In this document: piece by piece, positions 58,801 to 64,000 of the stretch
Position numbering within the stretch: position 1 is the stretch's first letter
How the letters are laid out: each line of letters starts with the position of its first letter
NCBI GenBank assembly: GCA_021229015.1
Contig: CM037777.1
Span: 22,008,110-22,072,109 of the forward strand
Reading direction: 5' to 3'
DNA from: Solen grandis
Taxonomy: Eukaryota > Mollusca > Bivalvia > Adapedonta > Solenidae
Length of the DNA: 64,000 nucleotides
The notes under the pieces: model-generated
What the model saw: only the letters and a program-made list of their open reading frames with translations
Database searches by the model: none
Told to the model about the DNA's origin: nothing
Translations under genes and position numbers: made by a program

Positions 58801-59658
58801 AACTAATTTGCATTTTCCGCACATTCAATTTTCCATAGACATTCCGTTTGTCTCAGTAAACGAATCACAAGTGTGTAAATTATGAAGTAGAATAAACAAA
58901 TTAAATTATTTCCGATTACAGACTATCTTCGGGAATACTTGCCAATGCAAAATGTAAACAATGAGAGTATTTTGACATCCATACAAAATACAAAATCGCG
59001 TATTTTGATCAACATTTTCAATACATTTAACTGTTATTTTACAATAGATATTTGCACATTTGTGTTAGTCTACGATACGTCAGTGTTATTTTTATTTTCT
59101 TTTTTCATGAAATTTGAATCATTATGGGCTTTTAAAGAGAAAACTGATGGACAATATTTGGCACATAGAACAAGCTGAAGAAAAGGAACGAATCGCACGA
59201 TTCAGATTTTTATATACTATGCTAGTTAAGTAATATTTTAGATAAATGGAAACACCAGTAAACATTTTCAACAAAGCAGTCGCGTTTTTAAAGGACATTT
59301 ATTTATTTCTTTCAAACAAAGCTGGAAGCTCCTGCACATTTTCAGGATGAATGAAACACTTGCCAATATTAATCATAAAGTATTTAGTATTCATGTCTTT
59401 ACTTACTTAATAACGGAAATCTCATCTTAGATTCAACCAAAGTATTGACTTGGTGTGTTGTTTTCTGCTCATTTGGGCTGCTATATCCGGTGTACAGTAA
59501 TCCACCGTGTAGATGTAAGATATATATCACACATAAAGTGTACAAAACATTGGCGGAGGTGAACAAACGAAAGGTAAGGACAATTTATACAATCATATAA
59601 CTTTCACATCACATCATATATGTAGTATAAGATATTATATATATCGAATATATAACTT

Positions 59659-59690
59659 CCCTTATCGAAACGAAACATAAGAGGAAGTTA
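59659..59690 (+). repeat. Hairpin repeat, left copy flanking a LINE
   Basis: TAACTTCCCTTAT ... ATAAGAGGAAGTTA forms an inverted repeat around CGAAACGAAAC. A 23-base core is identical to 61203-61225, and both copies are followed by A-rich sequence. Confidence 0.65.
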
Positions 59691-59759
59691 GAAAAAATAC
59701 AGGAAAATAAAAATACACCATATCATTGAACATGAGAGTGCATGACTACATTAACAGTG

Positions 59760-61175
59760 TAGATTATACCTGTTGATATGTGGGGAGTTTATTTAGCCCT
59801 ATAAGGCTTGTCACGCCCCTCATCTGCTTCATGTTGTTTCTCTTGTCGCCACTCCGGTCTGTCATACTCTTATGTATGTAGATAGTCTTGTCTTAATTTT
59901 AATGTTCTGTCCATATGTAATTGCCAACATATAAGTTACTGTCTCACTCAGTAGATAGCTGTGGTACCATACCGCAGGTCTCTCCAATGTTTGTCCAACC
60001 TTTTCTTTAAGGACTTCAACACTGTCTACAGTCACTATGCTAGACGGTTGCCAACAAAGGTAACAACTTTACATTTCTTGATATTAAAGTTTAACAACCT
60101 GTCCTGACTCCATTTACATAAATTGTGTATATCGTTTTGCAAGGCTTTCTGGTAAGATTTGGACTTTACATTTTTGTAAAGTTTACAATCATCTGCAAAC
60201 AATTTACAAACATTTACTATTACAGAGGACAAGTCATTAATGAAAATGATAAATAATATCGGGCCCAATATGGACCCCTGTGGAATACCAGAAAGAACAT
60301 CTTGCCAGGCTGATGCCTGGCCATCCACTACAACACGTTGACATCGGTCAGTTAGGAAACTTTTAAACCAACTTTTAAAGCTACCTAGTATCCCGTAACA
60401 ATGCATTTTCAACGAGTCGATTTTGGGGAACACTATCGAATGCTTTCTTAAAAGACGAAGATAAATCGTGTGTATTTGTCCATCATTATCAATGTACTCT
60501 GTCCAGTCTTCAAGTAATGTTAACAGCTGAAGAATGGTGTTTCTATTTTTCCTAAACCCAAATAGGGAATCATAAAGAAGATGCGTTGTCATGTACTTGA
60601 CAGTACTCTCTCTAATGATTTTCACCAGTATTTTACAAATGGCACAGGTCAAAGTTATCGGACGATAATTACCTGGGTCAGATTTATCTCTCTTTTTTTG
60701 CAAATACAAGTAACATTTGCATATTTTCAGTAATCGGATACATAACCCGTTTGAATGGACTTCGTGAAGATTTTACACAGGGGTATGACTAAGGAATCTG
60801 CACATTCCTTAAGGAAATATAGGTGACAGTTATTGGGACAACAAGATTTCGATACGTTTAAGGTTTTTAACAATTTCAGGATTTTCTCAGGAATTATATC
60901 AACTGAGTCAATGAAAGTATTGTCCTCAACTTTTCTGTTGATAGACGGGATATCAGAATCTACCTCTCAGGTAAATACGTACAGACGAAAGAAGTCATTT
61001 AAAATGGCTGCCTTGTCTCGATCATCTGTATTAATGTTTCCATTACTGTCAAGCAAGTCAACATTTGTGCTATTACTTTTAGCTTGGTCATTTACATAGT
61101 TCCAAAACGATTTTTGAAATTTCTTTAAATTGTCTGCTAATCCTTTTTGAAATTTCATTTTCGAAAAACGCACAG
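59760..61175 (-). mobile_element. Degenerate LINE of CR1/Jockey type
   Basis: The minus strand encodes, in broken frames, a pre-RT segment (FWNYVNDQAKSNSTNVDLLD, 61173-60967) and an RT (60709-60035) with GNYRPITLTCAICKILVKII, GFRKNRNTI, SGIPQGSILGPILFIIFIND and the catalytic KLFADDCKLY. The palm region between (about 60450) is out of frame over ~25 codons. No endonuclease domain; not functional as it stands. Confidence 0.7.
60035..60709 (-). pseudogene. LINE reverse transcriptase fragment
   Basis: A 224-codon frame covering RT motifs: finger motif SDPGNYRPIT at residue ~10, PQGSILGP near 145 and FADD near 172. The stretch around residues 80-105 does not match the family and lacks the expected first catalytic aspartate block, consistent with two compensating indels. 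Confidence 0.65.
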
Positions 61176-61202
61176 TCTTTGTTACGCTAGACTATGGAGT
61201 AA

Positions 61203-61236
61203 CCCTTATCGAAACGAAACATAAGGGAAAGTTCCA
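61203..61236 (+). repeat. Hairpin repeat, right copy flanking a LINE
   Basis: Core identical to 59659-59681 over 23 bases, with GGGAAAGTT and an A-rich run following, as at the left copy. Confidence 0.65.
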
Positions 61237-61654
61237 GAAAAAAAGGAAAGAATAAAAAAAATGAAAAGAAATAAGAAAGAAAATGTGATAATAATGATAT
61301 TTCAGGCGATTCCTCGCACTTTTGTAGGTTGAAAATACACGATTAAACGAGAGAATGTTGCACTCGATGAAAGTACGTGAAAATTTTAACCGTTTCTAAG
61401 TTTTTCCGTAGAAATCGACAAGAAATCCTTTTTGTGAATGTGTTTATTGTGGACGTCGTGATTAGCATGGTTCAAATGTATTTCCTTAAAACATTTTAAA
61501 ATGATTTTATTAATATTCGGTCGATTTCAATGAAATAATAAATTGTCAGCGCAAAGATTTAATCATTTTAAGTAAGGATTGTAAGGAAATATTAGTGAGC
61601 TGGTCTTTTTTTTTTTTTTTTTTTTTTTACACACATTTGTGTTAGACTGTCCTA

Positions 61655-61830
61655 CTATAACATAGTGACAGGGGCAGGTAATCCAGGCTAGATATACCGC
61701 AATCTCCACGTAGTTATCTCCTCTCATTCTTCCACATAGTGAGCGTGCAAGGGAGATCACTGTGTGGAGTTTGCCGCGTAGCCTGGATTACCTGCCCCTG
61801 TCACTATGTACTATTACGTAGGATAGTACG
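61655..61830. mobile_element. Short palindromic MITE-like element
   Basis: Perfect 31 bp inverted repeats at 61660-61690 and 61779-61809 (ACATAGTGACAGGGGCAGGT inward), with weaker pairing in the flanks (TCCTACTATA / TAGGATAGTA) and the ~88 bp centre (GAGGAG / CTCC). No coding. Confidence 0.7.
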
Positions 61831-62053
61831 CCGGGAACCAGACTATTTGCCGCGGTAATAATCTCCCTTGGCATTCACCCCAAAATGGCGGTACAGATTG
61901 CCTGTAATGATAATTTTAATGTAAGGTAAAAGCTCTATTACCAATGAATTTTCCCACAGTTCTATAAAATATCAACATCAAGAAGAATAGATAGATAAAA
62001 GATAGAGAGAGAACATGTGCAACAAAATCTGAAATATTTGAAGCAATGCTTAA

Positions 62054-62056
<3 letters not shown>

Positions 62057-62094
<38 letters not shown>
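62057..62094 (+). repeat. (TG)n microsatellite
   Basis: About 19 TG repeats. A diverged CA-rich patch, CACACACATACACAAACACAC, lies at 62189. Confidence 0.95.
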
Positions 62095-62097
<3 letters not shown>

Positions 62098-62371
62098 ACT
62101 TTTCTTTCCAATAATGTTGTTTTAAAGTTTTCATTACTACAATTATAGAATTTAAAATTATTAACTAACAGTGAAAATGTTTTCCAACACACACATACAC
62201 AAACACACAGTACCCTAAACAATTCATTGTCAAGGAGCACATAGCTATTTGGCTGAAATACTGTTGCAGTGATGGTAAATTTAAGCACTTTAAACTTTAT
62301 ATGGCATAAAACAATTCCTTGGGGTAGAAAAAAAGACATGTGATTCAAACACTAGTAGTGAAGGGTGGCAG

Positions 62372-62492
62372 TATGGTACCCTCGGTACCATAAAAAAGAT
62401 TTTTATGGTACCGTGGTACCATAAATTATTTTTTTTTGGTACCGAATCGAAAATTTATGGTACTATATACGAAAACAGATTTATGGTACCGT
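62372..62492. repeat. GGTACC-rich palindromic cluster
   Basis: TATGGTACC or its complement recurs five to six times (for example TTATGGTACCGTGGTACCAT). The cluster separates the LINE/MITE region from the histone-type gene cluster. No known element recognised. Confidence 0.5.
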
Positions 62493-62689
62493 ATGTTGCA
62501 TGTAATAAAAAAACATGTCCTACCTGTTAGATATAACTAGGATGACTTAAGATCGGATAGAGTATGCATACCAAACATTCGAATGACGCAATATTGTCAT
62601 GTTGACGTCATGTTTTATTTCTTAGTTAAAGGAGGACCACTTCTTAACGTTATGTAAGTTAAAGGGGGATTGACAATTGTAAAATGTCC

Positions 62690-62723
62690 TTTCGAGACAT
62701 TTGGGTTGGCCCTGAAAAGGGCC
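62690..62723 (-). terminator. Histone-type 3' stem-loop and downstream element of gene X1
   Basis: On the minus strand AAAAC precedes GGCCCTTTTCAGGGCC (62723-62708): a 6 bp stem and TTTC-type loop, followed by AACCCA, as in the consensus for replication-dependent histone mRNAs. TCGAAAGGACA, purine-rich like the U7-binding histone downstream element, follows within about 15 nt. The stop codon of X1 is 14 nt upstream. Confidence 0.8.
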
Positions 62724-62737
62724 GTTTTGTTTCTTCT

Positions 62738-63023
62738 TTAGATTTCGGTGACATTGTCCACATCGTGCTTGGTTTCGGTGACATCGTGTTCATCGTCACT
62801 GATTACGATGACATCGTTTTCATCTTGTAACATCTGCTGTTGTTCTATGAGCATATGATCTTCATCTTCATCTTGTTGCTGTTGTCTCAACATCTCCTGA
62901 TGTTCCATGAGCATATAGGCATTTGTGCAATATGGTCTTGCTGTTGTCTCCACTCATTGGTTGTTGTTCGATCAACCCCATCATTTCGTTGACAAATTCA
63001 ATCAGTTGCTGAATTTCTTCCAT
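62738..63023 (-). CDS. Gene X1: short acidic Gln-rich protein with histone-type gene structure (frame break)
   Basis: From ATG 63023 the frame reads MEEIQQLIEFVNEMMGLIEQ and runs to TGA at 62868 (51 residues). A second frame, shifted by +1 and open from 62953 to TAA 62738, carries Gln/Met-rich repeats (YMLMEHQEMLRQQQQ, HMLIEQQQMLQ) and an acidic tail with DVIVISDDEHD, a good match to a SUMO-interacting motif. LIEQQ-type repeats occur in both frames, suggesting one ancestral frame broken by an indel, a sequencing error, or a +1 frameshift. Intronless; has its own promoter and stem-loop. Not a histone; no family recognised. Confidence 0.5.
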
Positions 63024-63044
63024 GGTTGTGCAGCGAGAATATGA

Positions 63045-63125
63045 CCGAATGCTTGATGCGGTGCGCTTTTATAGCCTTGAGGCGGATTGACCTACTTTCT
63101 TCTGTTAGCGTACACCAATCAGAGA
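63045..63125 (-). promoter_or_regulatory. Histone-style promoter of X1
   Basis: On the minus strand CTGATTGG (inverted CCAATCAG, 63122-63115), TATAAAAG (63073-63066), then CATTCG and TCATATTC candidates for the cap site 24-32 nt downstream, then about 20-25 nt of leader to ATG. This spacing and the CATTC cap motif are typical of core histone gene promoters. The GGATTGACCTACTTT segment upstream is duplicated at about 63197-63225. Confidence 0.6.
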
Positions 63126-63419
63126 ACGTTATTTTCATTCAATGACAATAACGTGAAGCTTAACCTTGACCTGAGTTGGATAGCATTGCCTTTGGCCTTG
63201 ACCTGAGGTGGATTGACCTACTTTTGTATTGACATATCAGAATTCCTGTAAAATTTAAAAAAAAATCAAGCCGAATTTGTAGTTGTGATGACTAATTTTT
63301 TTTGTAACATTTTTATTTTTGTAAACTTTTATAAAACATTGGATCATACTTTAATGAAAAAAAAATCATTTTGAAGGGAAATTGAAAGAAAAAATGGTGA
63401 CAATTGAGGTATATTCTCT

Positions 63420-63452
63420 TTCGAGACATTTGTGTTGGCCCTGATAAGGGCC
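63420..63452 (-). terminator. Histone-type 3' stem-loop and downstream element of gene X2
   Basis: Minus strand: an A-run, C, then GGCCCTTATCAGGGCC (63452-63437) and AACAC, followed by TCTCGAAAGAGA. The TTAT loop and the GAAAGA downstream element both fit animal histone 3' ends. The X2 stop is 25 nt upstream. Confidence 0.78.
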
Positions 63453-63476
63453 GTTTTTTTTTTCACAGAGTAGTGG

Positions 63477-63773
63477 TTACTCATGACTGTCTATGAGTTT
63501 CTTCAGCAGGTATTCAACATGTTCTATGGTGATGAAATGTGCTTCAATGATATTTAAGATATCATCGTAGTATAGTTCATGAAAGTAACATGCACTCAAT
63601 TTGGCAACGATACTCCTGAGTGTTGTTGTTATTTTAAGCGTACGTTGGTATCGGGCTTGTAGTTTAAGCGCACGTTGGTGTAGGGCTTGTATTTTGTCCA
63701 TGTCAGATATGCAGTCGTTAGTTATATGTGACTTATCCATAGCACAGTCTGAAAACGAATGGCATGAATTCAT
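63477..63773 (-). CDS. Gene X2: small helical protein with histone-type 3' end
   Basis: The open frame from ATG 63773 gives 98 residues to TAA 63477-63479. A cap-like CCATTCG lies within the first codons, so the more likely start is ATG 63740 (MDKSHITNDCISDMDKIQ, 87 residues). The body is helical and basic in the middle (ALHQRALKLQARYQRTLKIT), then hydrophobic helices (LSACYFHELYYDDILNIIEA, EHVEYLLKKLIDSHE). The frame stays open upstream through the X3 stem-loop, which I do not count as coding. No signal, membrane span or known domain. Unknown function. Confidence 0.5.
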   Translation of the reverse strand: MNSCHSFSDCAMDKSHITNDCISDMDKIQALHQRALKLQARYQRTLKITTTLRSIVAKLSACYFHELYYDDILNIIEAHFITIEHVEYLLKKLIDSHE

Positions 63774-63795
63774 TTCGTTTGATACTTTTATTACT
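63755..63795 (-). promoter_or_regulatory. Candidate compact promoter of X2
   Basis: Minus strand AATAAAAG (63792-63785) then, about 32 nt on, CCATTCG, which matches the PyCATTCPu histone cap motif exactly. It begins only ~45 nt after the X3 stem-loop. No CCAAT box is visible. Confidence 0.4.
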
Positions 63796-63814
63796 TGGTT
63801 TGACAATTGTAAAA

Positions 63815-63854
63815 ATGTCCTTTCGAGACATCTGGGTTGGCCCTGAAAAGGGCC
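63815..63854 (-). terminator. Histone-type 3' stem-loop and downstream element of gene X3
   Basis: Minus strand AACAAC then GGCCCTTTTCAGGGCC (63854-63839), AACCCA and TCTCGAAAGGACA. Nearly identical over ~45 bases to the X1 3' end. 19 nt after the X3 stop codon. Confidence 0.8.
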
Positions 63855-63873
63855 GTTGTTTTGGTTTTTTTCT

Positions 63874-64000
63874 CTACTTCTTACTCTTTTTGCTATTTTG
63901 TATGTCTTTACAATGGGCTCCAAGTCCAGTCTTAGAATGGGATCCACCATCAAGCGGACGTTTGTTGGATGATTCCTCTTTTTCTGGAATGAAAGTGATA
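63874..64000 (-). CDS. Gene X3, C-terminal part (runs off the window)
   Basis: The minus-strand frame enters at the window edge and ends at TAG 63876-63874. The last residues are ITFIPEKEESSNKRPLDGGS then GLGAHCKDIQNSKKSKK. The basic SKKSKK end and the 19 nt spacing to the stem-loop look like a histone gene, but the sequence does not match a core histone tail that I recognise. A possible splice acceptor (TTCATTCCAG) sits at about 63985. Confidence 0.45.
   Translation of the reverse strand, partial: ITFIPEKEESSNKRPLDGGSHSKTGLGAHCKDIQNSKKSKK

Noticed and set aside
61962..62348. 128-codon minus-strand open frame
   Set aside because: Driven by the (TG)n microsatellite and A+T-rich flanks; no start context, splice sites or domain.
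63477..63953. Full 158-codon reading of X2 including the X3 stem-loop as coding
   Set aside because: The upstream third overlaps the X3 stop, stem-loop and downstream element, and cap-like and TATA-like motifs favour a start at 63773 or 63740.

Overview
The window is eukaryotic nuclear DNA, almost certainly from a bivalve mollusc (a heterodont clam is my guess; the species cannot be read from the sequence). The reasons are GT-AG spliced genes with introns of 0.2-7 kb, an A+T-rich background, microsatellites, LINE reverse transcriptase remnants, a tRNA-headed SINE, and a very abundant repeat family that starts AGCTCACCTGAGC and ends in a short hairpin followed by CTCTTG, a type I associate with bivalve genomes. 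There is a 100-base assembly gap at 32445-32544.

Left part (1-32 kb). This stretch is mostly transposon-derived, with small exons set among repeats. Gene A (+) is seen as four phase-compatible 3' exons (4338-4477, 9050-9165, 16272-16440, 20599-20796) encoding a charged coiled-coil protein I do not recognise, followed by AATAAA signals. Gene B (+) is seen as two exons (21148-21307 and 30132-30834) encoding about ten degenerate repeats of roughly 23 residues with an H-A-T-x-E-S core. Around them lie at least nine copies of the AGCTCACC family. One is nested inside another, and that copy also carries a 2.6 kb Helitron-like insert with a ~325 bp tandem array. There is also a ~3.5 kb array of a 60 bp unit, itself split by a second hairpin-ended element.

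Middle (33-54 kb). Gene C (+, five exons, 35137-42122) encodes the C-terminal part of a CUB / LDL-receptor-class-A / single-pass membrane protein with two PPxY-type cytoplasmic motifs. Gene D (-, ten exons, 53298 to 43745) appears complete: a 330-residue D-2-hydroxyacid dehydrogenase of the GhrA-like glyoxylate/hydroxypyruvate reductase type. C and D are convergent. A 5'-truncated LINE sits in intron 5 of gene D.

Right part (54-64 kb). This holds fold-back (palindromic) elements, a second LINE flanked by duplicated hairpins, microsatellites and a GGTACC-rich patch. The last 1.3 kb is the most unusual part: three short, apparently intronless minus-strand genes in tandem, each ending 14-25 nt before a canonical replication-dependent histone 3' stem-loop (GGCCCTTTTCAGGGCC or GGCCCTTATCAGGGCC) with a purine-rich downstream element. 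At least one has a histone-style promoter (inverted CCAAT, TATAAAAG, CATTC-type cap site). None of the three proteins resembles a histone.
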